Of a stretch of 64,000 nucleotides of DNA, positions 50,532 to 59,698 are shown piece by piece. Location of the stretch: the NCBI RefSeq assembly GCF_014649535.1, contig NZ_BMTF01000023.1, forward strand, positions 60,032 to 124,031, written 5' to 3'. Positions within the stretch are counted from its first letter, which is position 1; each line of letters starts with the position of its first letter. Origin of the DNA: Streptomyces gelaticus (GTDB taxonomy: Bacteria > Actinomycetota > Actinomycetes > Streptomycetales > Streptomycetaceae). The notes beneath the pieces are model-generated. The model worked only from the letters and a program-made list of their open reading frames with translations. It was not told the origin of the DNA and did not search any database. Position numbers and translations under genes: made by a program.

Positions 50532-53117
50532 CTAATCGGTGGCGATCGCGTTCAGGACGTTCATCCTGCCCGCCCGGAAAGCCGGGACCAGTGCGGCGAA
50601 CAGGCCCACGAAGGCCGAGGCGACGAAGACCGTGAGGATCGTCGGCCACGGGATCTCCAGGACGCCGAGGCCCTCCAGGGCCAGCAGCTTCTGGGCCGCG
50701 GTGCCCCAGCCCATGCCCAGGCCGAGGCCGAGCAGGGCGCCGAAGACCGCGATGACCACCGACTCCAGGCGGATCATCCGGCGCAGCTGGCGGCGGGAGA
50801 GGCCGATGGCGCGCATCAGACCGATCTCCCGGGTCCGCTCGACCACCGACAGGGCGAGGGTGTTCACCACGCCGAGCACGGCGACGATGATCGCGAGCGC
50901 CAGCAGGCCGTAGACGATGTTCAGGAGCTGGCCGATCTGGTCCTGGAGCTGCTCCTTGAAGTCGGCCTGGTTCTTCACCTCGTACTGCGGGTACTTGGCC
51001 AGGGCGCTCTTGAGGGCGGCGTACGCCTCCTTCTCCTTGCCGTCCGCGGCCTTCGCGAACATGATCATGTTCTGCGGCAGGGCGTCGGCCGGGACGTACT
51101 GCGCGGCGGTCGTGAGGTTGACGTACATCGCACCCTTGTCGATGTTCACGTCGTCCGAGGTGATCGCGGCGACCTTCAGCTTCGCGGTCTCGCCGCCCTT
51201 GAAGGCGACGGTGATCCGGTCACCGACCTTGACGCGGTGCTTGGTGGCGTACGTCTCGCCGACCGACATGGCGTCCTTGCCGTACGCGGCGGCCAGTTCG
51301 CCGGAGACCGTCTCGCGGCGGACGTCGTCCTTGTACGAGGGGTTGGCGGCGACCAGGCCCTCGCTCCCGGTGCTGCCGTCGGGGGCGGTCACGCGGGCGC
51401 CCACGACCTTGTACTCGGTGAAGTGCTCGATGTCCGGCACGGTCTTCAGGGCCTTGGCCGCCTGGTCGACGATGAGCCCTCCGCCACCGCCGGCCGGCTG
51501 GACGATGAAGTCCGCGCCGACGGACTTGTCGAGCTCCTCGGTGGCCGAGGCGACCATGGAGGAGCCGACGACCGAGAGGCAGGCGACCAGGGCGAGGCCG
51601 ACCATCAGGGCGGCGCCGGTCGCTCCGGTGCGGCGCGGGTTGCGCAGCGCGTTGCGTTCGGCGAGCCGTCCCACGGGGCCGAACATCCGCAGCATGACCG
51701 TGCTCAGCACCCGGACCACGAAGCCGGCCAGCAGCGGGCCGATCACGATGAAGCCGATGAGGGTGAGGAGCACGCCCGCACCGAGGAGGGGCGCGCCCTC
51801 GCTCGACTTGTCGGCCCTGGTCGCGGCGAGGAGCGCGGCGCCGCCGGCGAGCGTGAGGACCAGGCCGATCGCGGCCCGGACCCGGCCCGCGCGGCCGTCC
51901 GCCGGGGTTCCGGCGTCGCGCAGGGCGGCCATCGGGGAGACCTTTCCGGCCCGGCGGGCCGGGAAGTACGCGGCGACGACGGTGACGACGATGCCGAGCA
52001 CGAGGCCGATCACGGGGGTCGTCCAGGCGACGGTGAGGTCCTCGGTGGAGAGCTCCATGCCCATGGCGCCCATGAGCTTCATCAGGCCGACGGCGAGGCC
52101 GACGCCCGCGCCCACGCCGAGGAGCGAGCCGACGACACCGAGGAACAGCGCCTCGATCAGCACGGACCGGTTGACCTGCTTGCGGCTGGAACCGATGGCC
52201 CGCATCAGGCCGATCTCGCGGGTGCGCTGGGCGACCAGCATCGAGAAGGTGTTGACGATCAGGAAGATGCCGACGAGGAGGGCGATCCCGGCGAAGCCGA
52301 GCATCGCGTACTTCATGACGTCGAGGAAGGAGCCCATCGAGTCCTTGCTGTTCTCCGTCGACTCCTTCTGCGTCCGGAGCTCGTACGCGGAGGTGTCGCC
52401 CAGGGCCGTGGCGACGTTCTTCTTCACCTGTTCGTCGGCCACGCCCGCTTCGGCGGTGACGGAAATCGCGCTGAAGACATCGGGCCTGCCGAGCAGCTTG
52501 GTCTGTGCCGTGGCGACATCGAAGTAGATGACGGCGGCACCGGGGTTGGTGACCTTGAAGGTGGCGATGCCACTGATCCGCGCCTCGATGTCGCCGTTGG
52601 CGGTGATGGTGCGCAGTTCGTCGCCGAGCTTCAGGTGGTGCTTCTCGGCGGTGTCGGCGTCGACCATCACCTCGGTCGGGCCGCGCGGTGCGTGACCGGA
52701 GGTGATCTCCATCGAACGCAGCGCGTTCCCGGTCCAGTTGCCCGCGATCGTCGGGCCGCCCGAGGTCGAGCCCATGTTCTTGTCGTGGCGGTCGACGACG
52801 GTGACGGATGTGCTGGAGACGACGCCCTCGGCCGTCTTCACGCCGGTGGCCTTCGCGGCCTGCTCGACGGCGGACGCGGGGACCGTTTCGGGCTTGCCGT
52901 TGCCCGGGAGCCGGTTGTCCTTCTCGGGCGCCTTCGGGACGACGGTGACATCGGCCGCTGTCGCGGCGAAGAGCTTGTCGAACGTGGTGTTCATGGTGTC
53001 GGTGAAGACGAGCGTGCCGCACACGAACGCCACCGACAGCAGGACCGCGACGGCGGAGAGCGCCATGCGTCCCTTGTGGGCGAAGAAATTCCGCCTCGAT
53101 GTCTTCCAGACGGTCAT
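50532..53117 (-). CDS. FtsX-like (MacB-type) ABC transporter permease, second pair
   Basis: This 861-residue permease has the same two-core FtsX layout as the permease at 16594-19122. It begins with a membrane helix (FFAHKGRMALSAVAVLLSVA), and the FtsX cores include MLGFAGIALLVGIFLIVNTF, ERTREIGLMRAIG and VAYFPARRAGKVSPMAALRD-like segments. It ends PAFRAGRMNVLNAIATD. The ATG at 53117 overlaps the ATPase stop by 4 bp, so the pair is translationally coupled. The substrate is unknown. Confidence 0.92.
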   Translation of the reverse strand: MTVWKTSRRNFFAHKGRMALSAVAVLLSVAFVCGTLVFTDTMNTTFDKLFAATAADVTVVPKAPEKDNRLPGNGKPETVPASAVEQAAKATGVKTAEGVVSSTSVTVVDRHDKNMGSTSGGPTIAGNWTGNALRSMEITSGHAPRGPTEVMVDADTAEKHHLKLGDELRTITANGDIEARISGIATFKVTNPGAAVIYFDVATAQTKLLGRPDVFSAISVTAEAGVADEQVKKNVATALGDTSAYELRTQKESTENSKDSMGSFLDVMKYAMLGFAGIALLVGIFLIVNTFSMLVAQRTREIGLMRAIGSSRKQVNRSVLIEALFLGVVGSLLGVGAGVGLAVGLMKLMGAMGMELSTEDLTVAWTTPVIGLVLGIVVTVVAAYFPARRAGKVSPMAALRDAGTPADGRAGRVRAAIGLVLTLAGGAALLAATRADKSSEGAPLLGAGVLLTLIGFIVIGPLLAGFVVRVLSTVMLRMFGPVGRLAERNALRNPRRTGATGAALMVGLALVACLSVVGSSMVASATEELDKSVGADFIVQPAGGGGGLIVDQAAKALKTVPDIEHFTEYKVVGARVTAPDGSTGSEGLVAANPSYKDDVRRETVSGELAAAYGKDAMSVGETYATKHRVKVGDRITVAFKGGETAKLKVAAITSDDVNIDKGAMYVNLTTAAQYVPADALPQNMIMFAKAADGKEKEAYAALKSALAKYPQYEVKNQADFKEQLQDQIGQLLNIVYGLLALAIIVAVLGVVNTLALSVVERTREIGLMRAIGLSRRQLRRMIRLESVVIAVFGALLGLGLGMGWGTAAQKLLALEGLGVLEIPWPTILTVFVASAFVGLFAALVPAFRAGRMNVLNAIATD

Positions 53118-53902
53118 GACGTCCGCCCGCGCGAGTCGAAGTCCTTCATCCGGTCGAGGACCTGGTCGGCCGTCGGGCTCAGCATCTCGTCGACGATGCG
53201 TCCGTCGGCGAGGTACAGCACCCGGTCCGCATAGGAGGCGGCCACCGGGTCGTGGGTGACCATGACGATGGTCTGGCCCAGCTCGTCGACCGACCTGCGC
53301 AGGAAGCTCAGCACCTCGGCGCCGGCCCGCGAGTCCAGGTTCCCGGTGGGCTCGTCACCGAAGATGATCTCCGGCCGGGCGGCGAGCGCACGCGCCACCG
53401 CGACACGCTGCTGCTGGCCGCCGGAGAGCTCGGTGGGCCGGTGCTTCAGCCGCTCGGCGAGACCGACGGTCTCCACGACCTGTCTCAGCCAGGCGGCGTC
53501 GGGTCTGCGGCCCGCGATGTCCATCGGCAGCGTGATGTTCTCCAGCGCGTTGAGCGTGGGGAGCAGGTTGAACGCCTGGAAGATGAAGCCGATCCGGTCC
53601 CGGCGCAGCTGGGTGAGCTTCTTGTCCTTGAGGCCGGTGATCTCGGTCTCGTCGAGGAAGATCTGCCCCGAGCTGACGGTGTCCAGGCCGGCCAGGCAGT
53701 GCATCAGGGTCGACTTGCCGGAGCCGGACGGGCCCATGATCGCCGTGAACTGCCCGCGGGCGATGTCCACGTCGACATGGTCGAGCGCGACGACCCGGGT
53801 CTCACCGGCTCCGTACGCCTTGACGACCTGCCGCGCTCGCGCAGCCACGGCCGTACGCCCTCCAGTACCCCCGTGCCTGGGAATGGTCACAGCCGTTGTC
53901 AC
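53114..53902 (-). CDS. ABC transporter ATP-binding protein (MacB/LolD type), second pair
   Basis: This 262-residue ATPase has Walker A GPSGSGKST, signature LSGGQQQRVAVARAL and Walker B IIFGDEPTGNLD. It is nearly identical in layout to the ATPase at 15765-16535, including AFNLLPTLNALENITLPMDI. I chose the GTG at 53902, seven bases after AGGAG. Overlap with the permease start indicates one operon transcribed leftward. Confidence 0.92.
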   Translation of the reverse strand: MTTAVTIPRHGGTGGRTAVAARARQVVKAYGAGETRVVALDHVDVDIARGQFTAIMGPSGSGKSTLMHCLAGLDTVSSGQIFLDETEITGLKDKKLTQLRRDRIGFIFQAFNLLPTLNALENITLPMDIAGRRPDAAWLRQVVETVGLAERLKHRPTELSGGQQQRVAVARALAARPEIIFGDEPTGNLDSRAGAEVLSFLRRSVDELGQTIVMVTHDPVAASYADRVLYLADGRIVDEMLSPTADQVLDRMKDFDSRGRTS

Positions 53903-54436
53903 GGTTTTTCTCCTATGTCGGTCAGCATTTGGAATGTGCCGGAGCACGGACAGAAGTCTGGTGTCGGGAGCGGATCCTGCGCACTGGTGCCCGGCGCAGT
54001 TCTCAGGTGGGGTTTCCCCCACCCCCGCTCCTGCGCCCCGCCGCGTCCGCGGTGGGATTCAGCCGCTTTTCGCGGTGTAGGAACACGCTAAGGAACGGGC
54101 CCCCGCGGCCACGTCCTCCGCCGGGAGGAACCACCCCTGGCCAGAAATAAGGAGCTCCCCCTAAGGGGCTCGGCCCCTGGGCGGAGGTCCGTATCAGGGG
54201 CTGGACCCAAGGGTGCAGCGGCCGTTGCTTCACGGACATGTCCCGGAGCCCGCTTCACGCCCGGCCGCCGGGTCCCCTTCACGGGACCGCACGCGACTGA
54301 GCCATTACCGCCGGCAATTCAGGCCACCCCCTCCCCAACTCCCGTACCCACGAGTAATGTTCGCGCTTCCGACCGCCCCGCACTCCTGCCTTGCCGTCCA
54401 GACCAGGACCCGAGCCACGCAAGGAGCAGCACCCCG
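53903..54436. other. Divergent intergenic region, second ABC pair / symporter operon
   Basis: This 534-bp gap holds the promoters of two divergent operons. A pair of GGAAC words (54080-54097) and a CCCC-CTAA-GGGG palindrome (about 54158-54169) are the only structures I noticed. No gene or RNA is supported. Confidence 0.4.
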
Positions 54437-54841
54437 ATGTCGCACGGAAACCCGCCCCCGTCCCCCCAACACCCCGACTATCTGCTCCCCTGGCAGAGCT
54501 CGGAACGGACACCGCCCGACCGGCCGCCGAGCCCGGCCGCCCCGCCCGAACCCGCGCCCGGCCGCCACGGCGATCTGCGCCGGCTGCGCACCGCGTACCG
54601 GCTGCTGCGGCGCATCGCGGCCCTGACCGCGCTCGGCTACTTCGTGGTCTTCCTGCTGCTCTCCGGATTCGCCAAGGAACTGCTGGACACCCCCCTGTTC
54701 GGCGGTCTCAACATCGGCCTGGTGCTGGGGCTCTGCCAGCTCCCCGTGACCGTGCTCGCCCTCGTCGTGTACGAGCGGACCGCGCGGCGCACGGTCGACC
54801 CGCTCGCCGCCCGGATCCGAAGAGCGGGAGCGGCGCGGTGA
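54437..54841 (+). CDS. DUF485 membrane protein, symporter partner
   Basis: This 134-residue protein has a proline-rich cytosolic start and two membrane helices (ALTALGYFVVFLLLSGFAKE; NIGLVLGLCQLPVTVLALVV) with the DUF485 ending VYERTARRTVDPLA. DUF485 (YjcH) genes almost always precede an acetate/cation symporter gene. The next gene here is one, starting with a 4-bp overlap (GTGA). The ATG at 54437 lies ten bases after AAGGAG. Confidence 0.85.
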   Translation: MSHGNPPPSPQHPDYLLPWQSSERTPPDRPPSPAAPPEPAPGRHGDLRRLRTAYRLLRRIAALTALGYFVVFLLLSGFAKELLDTPLFGGLNIGLVLGLCQLPVTVLALVVYERTARRTVDPLAARIRRAGAAR

Positions 54842-56454
54842 ACGGGTTCGACAACTCCGCCCAGTCGATGTCGCTGGTGGCGTTTCTCGCCGTGGGCACG
54901 GTGGCGCTGCTGCTCTGTGTGATGACCGGTCCGGACCGCGACGATCTCGACGAGTTCTACACCGGGTCCCGTTCGCTCTCGCCGATGCAGAACGGCCTCG
55001 CGCTCGCGGGCGACTACCTCTCCGCGGCCACGGTGCTCGGTACCACCGGCATCATCGCGCTCACCGGCTACGACGGGATGATCCTGGCGCTGAGCATCAC
55101 GCTCTCGCTCGTCCTGCTGATGTTCCTGCTGGCCGAACCGCTGCGCAACGCGGGCGGGTTCACCATGGGCGACGTGCTCGTGCGCCGGGCCCCCGGCCGC
55201 GCGGTCCGCATCACCGCCTGCGCGGCCACCCTCGCCGCGCTCATTCCGATGATGGTCGTCCAGCTCGCCAGCAGCGGCGATCTGCTCGCCTTCATCCTCG
55301 GGTTCGACACCTCGGGGTTCCGTACCGGCGCCATCATCGGGCTCGGCACCCTGATGATCGGCTATGCGGCCATCGGCGGGATGAAGGGCACCTCGCTGAT
55401 CCAGATCGTGAAGACCGTGGTCCTCTTCGTGGCCGCCTTCACCATCGCCGTACTGATCATGAACCGGTTCGGCTGGAACACCGACTCCCTGCTCTCGGCC
55501 GCCCGGCAGAGCAGCGGCGCGGGGGCCGCCTATCTGCGCTCGGGGCTCCAGTTCGACGGCAGCGGGCTGGACATGGTCAGCTCCGAACTGACCGTGGTGC
55601 TCGGCGCCGCCTGCCTGCCGCATGTCGCGATGCGGATGTCGGGTGCTCGCTCCACACAGGCCGTCCGCCGCTCGATGTCCTGGGCGATCGGCGTGGTCGC
55701 CGCGGTCTGCCTGCTGCTCGTCGTGATCGGCTTCGGCGCCGGGGCCCTCGTCGGCCATGACGTCATCACCGCCGCCGGGGCGTCCGGGAACAGCGCGATC
55801 CTCCAGATCAGCGGAGAGGTCGCGAACGGTACGCGGATGGGGGCCCTGATCATCACGACGATGACGACGGCGATCTTCCTCACCCTGCTCGCCTCGGTCG
55901 CCGGAATGATCCTGTCCTGCGCCAACTCCCTCGCCCACGACCTCTTCGCACACGGTCTGCACGGGGTGCGCGACCCGGACCGCAAGCCGCTGCCGGGCCT
56001 GTCCGAGATGCGTACGGCACAGATCTCGGCGATCGTCGTCGGACTGCTCGCCACCGTGCTCGCCGTCGTGGCCAGGCACTGGAACGTACAGGCGCTGGCG
56101 ACGCTCTCGTTCTGCGTCGGCGCGTCCGCGATCGCCCCGGCACTGGTCTACAGCATGTTCTGGCGGCGCTTCACCCGCACCGGACTGCTCTGCACCCTCA
56201 TCGTCGGCACCCTCACCACACTGGTGCTGATCACCGGCACCAACCTGGTCTCCGGCTCACCCGCATCGGTCTTCCCCGACCACGACTTCAACTGGTTCCC
56301 CTACACCACCACCGGGCTCGTCTCCATCCCAGCCGGATTCCTGGCGGGCTGGCTGGGAACGGTGCTCCCCCGCCACACCGCCCCCGCGGCGCGAAGGCTC
56401 TACCAGAGCGAGGAGCCCCGGATCCTGGCGGGCGCCCCACCGGCACACCGCTGA
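54838..56454 (+). CDS. Sodium:solute symporter (ActP/MctC acetate permease type)
   Basis: This 538-residue member of the SSS family has about 13 membrane helices. Diagnostic regions are DEFYTGSRSLSPMQNGLALA, AGDYLSAATVLGTTGIIALT, GYAAIGGMKGTSLIQIVKT and ACLPHVAMRMSGARS, as in ActP/MctC monocarboxylate carriers. It imports acetate, pyruvate or similar acids with sodium or protons. The GTG at 54838 overlaps the DUF485 stop. The exact substrate is not predictable. Confidence 0.9.
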   Translation: MNGFDNSAQSMSLVAFLAVGTVALLLCVMTGPDRDDLDEFYTGSRSLSPMQNGLALAGDYLSAATVLGTTGIIALTGYDGMILALSITLSLVLLMFLLAEPLRNAGGFTMGDVLVRRAPGRAVRITACAATLAALIPMMVVQLASSGDLLAFILGFDTSGFRTGAIIGLGTLMIGYAAIGGMKGTSLIQIVKTVVLFVAAFTIAVLIMNRFGWNTDSLLSAARQSSGAGAAYLRSGLQFDGSGLDMVSSELTVVLGAACLPHVAMRMSGARSTQAVRRSMSWAIGVVAAVCLLLVVIGFGAGALVGHDVITAAGASGNSAILQISGEVANGTRMGALIITTMTTAIFLTLLASVAGMILSCANSLAHDLFAHGLHGVRDPDRKPLPGLSEMRTAQISAIVVGLLATVLAVVARHWNVQALATLSFCVGASAIAPALVYSMFWRRFTRTGLLCTLIVGTLTTLVLITGTNLVSGSPASVFPDHDFNWFPYTTTGLVSIPAGFLAGWLGTVLPRHTAPAARRLYQSEEPRILAGAPPAHR

Positions 56455-56497
56455 GCCCGGCCCTCGCGCGCTCCACGGCACCCTGTCGGCAGGCAGC

Positions 56498-56550
56498 ACG
56501 ACGACAGCCCCCGCACACTCCGGATCGAGGGTGCGCGGGGCTGTCGTCGT
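56498..56550 (+). terminator. Terminator after the symporter gene
   Basis: ACGACGACAGCCCC-GCAC pairs with GTGC-GGGGCTGTCGTCGT (one bulged base each side, 13-nt loop). It lies between convergent genes; a partial second copy of GGGGCTGTCGTC follows at 56557. Confidence 0.75.
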
Positions 56551-56584
56551 TGTGCGGGGCTGTCGTCGCCGCAGCGGGGTGCGG

Positions 56585-56794
56585 TCAAGCCGCGCCGAAC
56601 TCTCCGTCCTTGACGCCTGCCACGAACGCGGCGAATGCGGTGGGGGAGGTGTTCAGCACAGGGCCGCTCGGGCTCTTCGAGTCACGGACGGGGACGACGC
56701 CGAGCGAGCCGACGAGGTTGGCGGCGACCTCTACGCACGCGCCGCCGTTGTTGCTGTAGGAGGACTTGAACCAGCGGGGGGATTCGGTCGTCAC
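56585..56794 (-). CDS. DUF397 domain protein
   Basis: This 69-residue DUF397 protein begins TESPRWFKSSYSNNGGACVE and contains VPVRDSKSPSGPVL and FAAFVAGVKDGEF, all typical of the family. The GTG start at 56794 overlaps the stop of the XRE regulator by 4 bp. Streptomycete DUF397 proteins pair with an adjacent XRE-DUF5753 regulator (WhiJ- and AbaA-like clusters) and probably modulate it. Confidence 0.9.
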   Translation of the reverse strand: MTTESPRWFKSSYSNNGGACVEVAANLVGSLGVVPVRDSKSPSGPVLNTSPTAFAAFVAGVKDGEFGAA

Positions 56795-57702
56795 GGGGAA
56801 CCCTTTCGTAACTGGCTGATCATGGCCACAGAGGCCGCTTGGGACAGAGCCCCGGCCTGCAGCTGATGGTAGGCCGTCAACAGGGGGACAACCGAAGCAC
56901 TTTCCCGGTTGAGAGTACCCAGGTGGGAGGACTCGGCATAGGACATGAGCTGGCGGTCCGGCAGCGTCAGTATGTACAGCGGCAGGTCGAAAGGACGGAG
57001 CTCCGCCATGTCGAACGGAGCGATCTGGAGCACGGTGTTCGGCAACTCGGCGAACTCGATCAGCCGCGCCAGCTGCGCGTCCATGACGGCGGGTCCGCCC
57101 ACGGGTCGGCGGAGGCAGCTTTCGTCCAGCACGACCAGGAACAACGGCGGATGCGTGCGGGCGAGTGCGGCCTGCCGCTCTGCGACGAGCGAGATCCGCT
57201 CCTTCGCCTGGTCGTTGGTGATCGCCCCGCGCCGGACGGCGCTCTCCGCGAGCACGGTCGCGTACTCGGGTGTCTGGAGCAGGCCGGGCATGACACCCAC
57301 TTCGTACAGCCGGATCTCCGCGGCGCGGCTCTCCTGCCCGACGTACTCCGGGAAGCCCTCCAGCAGCGAGCCGTGCCGGATCTCGCGCCATTGGCGCTCG
57401 AACGTGTCGGCCGTATCTCCAGTGCCGAAAGCGCGGTCCGCACTGCGCGAGAAACGCAAGGTTGGAACTTTCCGGCCGGTTTCGACCGCCGAGATATGGG
57501 TGCTGGAGTACCCCATGCGATCGGACAGGTCCTCCTGCTTCCAGCCGCGTTCCTCGCGCCAGCCGCGGAGGCGTGCACCGAAGGCCGCTTCTGGGGAACT
57601 GTCCGGGTTCAACTCCTTGCGGTTCAAAGGGTTGTCACCAACCTTTCGTTCAGGTCCGCCACGTTGATCGGGTTCCGACTCCAGGTCACCCTGAATCCCC
57701 AT
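56791..57702 (-). CDS. XRE-family regulator with DUF5753 domain
   Basis: This 303-residue regulator has an HTH at about 40-95 (GARLRGWREERGWKQEDLSD; GYSSTHISAVETGRKVP) and a C-terminal DUF5753 domain at about 110-295 (EVGVMPGLLQTPEYATVLAE; FLVVLDESCLRRPVGGPAVM; NTVLQIAPFDM). This is the WhiJ-like layout found many times in streptomycete genomes and implicated in repression of development until relieved by a DUF397 partner. The ATG at 57702 was used. It is coupled with the DUF397 gene and divergent from the small gene at 57734. Confidence 0.92.
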   Translation of the reverse strand: MGIQGDLESEPDQRGGPERKVGDNPLNRKELNPDSSPEAAFGARLRGWREERGWKQEDLSDRMGYSSTHISAVETGRKVPTLRFSRSADRAFGTGDTADTFERQWREIRHGSLLEGFPEYVGQESRAAEIRLYEVGVMPGLLQTPEYATVLAESAVRRGAITNDQAKERISLVAERQAALARTHPPLFLVVLDESCLRRPVGGPAVMDAQLARLIEFAELPNTVLQIAPFDMAELRPFDLPLYILTLPDRQLMSYAESSHLGTLNRESASVVPLLTAYHQLQAGALSQAASVAMISQLRKGSP

Positions 57703-57733
57703 GGTAGTGGGATCGCTACGGAGCGGAGTTGAC

Positions 57734-57994
57734 GTGTCCGAAGAGAACGTTGCCGTGAATCGCCATGAGCCCTCTCAAGTCCCGCCCCCCGGAACACTCA
57801 TGAGGGACTCCGGTCACAGCAACCGGGTCGGGGAGTTCCGAGGGGTCGTCGGCCCGCACGGGGCGTTGCGGCCGGTCGGCGGCGGTGTCGAGTGGGAGGC
57901 CGAGCCGGAGTGGGTTCGCGCGCTCACGCCCGCCGAGCGGCTGAGCGTCGAGAACGCGTTGCGGAACCTCAGGAGCAGTCGGGGCGGGCTGTGA
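57734..57994 (+). CDS. Small protein of the WhiJ/AbaA-like cluster
   Basis: This 86-residue protein contains GTLMRDSGHSNRVGEFRGVV and LRPVGGGVEWEAEPEWV, a conserved pattern of small proteins encoded beside XRE-DUF5753/DUF397 pairs. I chose GTG at 57734, five bases after GGAG. The function is unknown; the divergent arrangement with the regulator suggests co-regulation. Confidence 0.7.
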   Translation: MSEENVAVNRHEPSQVPPPGTLMRDSGHSNRVGEFRGVVGPHGALRPVGGGVEWEAEPEWVRALTPAERLSVENALRNLRSSRGGL

Positions 57995-58176
57995 ACGCGG
58001 CGCCCAACCTGTCGGGCACGGTTCATGGTCGACGTGCGCGCGGGTGATGTCCGGACGAATGCACCCACCTCGGCGGTGCGCTCGCCGGGCACCTCCGCCC
58101 TCGTTGCGAACGTGGCACTTTGGTGGGTGTTCGACGCGTTCTGCCGCTCGGCAGGGGGTGCCGCCGCCGCAGCGGG

Positions 58177-59121
58177 TCAGGCCGGGTCGGGGTCGCGGCA
58201 GGGGCGGCAGAGGCCGTCGCGGAACGCTTCGGGCCTGCCCGGGGCGCCGCATTCGGTGCACTCGACCATCAGACGGCGTACGGGAGTTCCCGGCGCGGCC
58301 GGGGCTGCGGCGGGCAGGCGGGGCGGGAGCTTGTCGCGGAGACGACGGCGGACGAAGCCGAAGGGCAAGTCGACGGACGCGGGGAGCCCGGCGGTGAGGG
58401 CGCGCGTCAGGTAGTCGGCGTCCACGCCGCGCGCGAACCACTCGGCGGCCATCTGTTCCAGTGCCGCGCAGTCCGCCGCCGAGAGGGCCAGGCGGGAATC
58501 GGCGCGGCCGAGATGGGCCAGGGCCAGGAAGGCGGGGGAGGGACGGCCCGCAGTCGCCTGCGACACCGACACCGGATCCGGCACCGGCACCGGCTCTGCG
58601 GTGCGTTGCTGCGGCACTGTCGTTACGAGCGGCTGCGCCGGTACGGGCAGGGATACGGGTGCTTCGTGCGCGGTGGTCGCTGCGGCTTCTGCGGCCTCCT
58701 GCGGTGCGGGGCGGCGCTCCTCGGCGGCCAGGAAGGCGTTCCACCACTCGTTGTCGCGGGCTACACGGGACCAGAAGGTGCGGGTGACCCAGCGGACCTG
58801 GTCGCCGCTCTCGCCGCTCAGGCACCGGACATGCCGCAGATGACCGGCCACACCCAGGGCCCGTAAGGCGCTGCCGACGGCCATCTGCCCGTACAGCGGC
58901 TGGCTCCGGGCCAGCGACTTGATGTCCATCGCCGCGCCGTCGGGCAGCGCGTCGACGTAACCGGCGATATGCCGCTCGCGCTCGGGCAGCAGCGCGAAAT
59001 CTCCCTCGTGGGGCGGACGTTGAACCGGGACGGAACGCTTTCCGTAGCCGGGCCTGGCCTTCGGGTGGGCGCGCGAGGATGCGGACGCGCACGGGGCAGG
59101 GCTAAGGTCTGAAACAACCAC
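58177..59121 (-). CDS. Winged-helix protein with C-terminal zinc-ribbon-like motif
   Basis: This 314-residue protein is of a streptomycete type often annotated MarR-like. The N-terminal part (about 35-125) looks like a winged helix (ERERHIAGYVDALPDGAAMD; LYGQMAVGSALRALGVAGHL; then VRWVTRTFWSRVARDNEWWN). A Pro/Ala-rich linker follows. The last 30 residues carry CTECGAPGRPEAFRDGLCRP followed by CRD, a Cys4 zinc-ribbon-like pattern. I used the GTG at 59121, though upstream in-frame starts exist. DNA binding is inferred. Confidence 0.65.
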   Translation of the reverse strand: MVVSDLSPAPCASASSRAHPKARPGYGKRSVPVQRPPHEGDFALLPERERHIAGYVDALPDGAAMDIKSLARSQPLYGQMAVGSALRALGVAGHLRHVRCLSGESGDQVRWVTRTFWSRVARDNEWWNAFLAAEERRPAPQEAAEAAATTAHEAPVSLPVPAQPLVTTVPQQRTAEPVPVPDPVSVSQATAGRPSPAFLALAHLGRADSRLALSAADCAALEQMAAEWFARGVDADYLTRALTAGLPASVDLPFGFVRRRLRDKLPPRLPAAAPAAPGTPVRRLMVECTECGAPGRPEAFRDGLCRPCRDPDPA

Positions 59122-59480
59122 GGGATCGCCTTTCGGGATCTTCGATCTTGGGGCCAGACCCCGGTCAGTGCGCCTAACACTGTGCCGGGGTCGTTTCATT
59201 TGGCACCGTAAGCAGCCGCGACTACGCGCCGCAAGTCGGTCACGACTAGTCATACTTGCTGGCCGTGACGGGTCCGGGAGGGTGGGGAGGTTTTCCCAAC
59301 CCCCTTTTTTTTCCTACCGGTTGTAAGACATCGTTCGAATCCCGACGTCCGGATCCCGGCCCCCGAAGCCCGAAGCTCAAGACCCGGCCCCGGCCCACCG
59401 CTCCGTAACCCGAAAGAGTGCACAAGCCCCATCCGAAGCTCAGAACCCGGATCTCGGATCTCGGATCTCGATGCGAGATG
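59122..59480. other. Intergenic stretch with T8 run and short repeats
   Basis: It contains a C5T8 run (59300-59312) after a G/C stem-like region and the sequence GTTCGAATCCCGA at 59333-59345 that resembles a tRNA T-arm. Related words CCGAAGCTCAAGACCCGG and CCGAAGCTCAGAACCCGG follow, then a GGATCTC triplet repeat. No tRNA or gene is complete here. Confidence 0.4.
59449..59469. repeat. GGATCTC tandem repeat, three copies
   Basis: Three exact 7-bp units sit just upstream of the small frame at 59481. A repeat that is not a multiple of three here cannot be coding in one frame and could change the spacing of upstream elements. Confidence 0.8.
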
Positions 59481-59636
59481 TGCACGTCCCTGGCGCACGC
59501 GAACGCGGTCATCGAGGTCGTCTGGGGACCCGAGGTCCCGGACGGGCAGCAGGGGCTCCACAGTTTCGACGTGGACAGCGCGCCCGCCCAGGAGCTCCTC
59601 GGGCGGTTCCGTGCGGCTGCGGAGAAGCCCGCGTAG
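59481..59636 (+). CDS. Possible small protein or gene remnant
   Basis: An ATG-started 51-residue frame (start 59481) reads MCTSLAHANAVIEVVWGPEV and ends in FRAAAEKPA. It has protein-like composition (hydrophobic strand, then FDVDSAPAQELLGRFRAA helix) but no clear ribosome site and no recognised family. It could equally be the tail of a decayed gene. Confidence 0.3.
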   Translation, partial: CTSLAHANAVIEVVWGPEVPDGQQGLHSFDVDSAPAQELLGRFRAAAEKPA

Positions 59637-59698
59637 CCGGATCGGATCGGTTCGGCGCGGTCACCGGGGCGCGCAGGGGCCCAACCCCTGTGCGCCGG

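Noticed and set aside
54152..54171. GAGC-TCCCC-CTAA-GGGG-CTC palindrome as a promoter operator
   Set aside because: Arms are interrupted and made only of C/G runs, which arise easily by chance here.
59333..59345. tRNA T-arm-like GTTCGAATCCCGA
   Set aside because: No acceptor, D-arm or anticodon arm lies on either side, and a T8 run sits where the rest of a tRNA would be. At most a remnant, not a tRNA gene.
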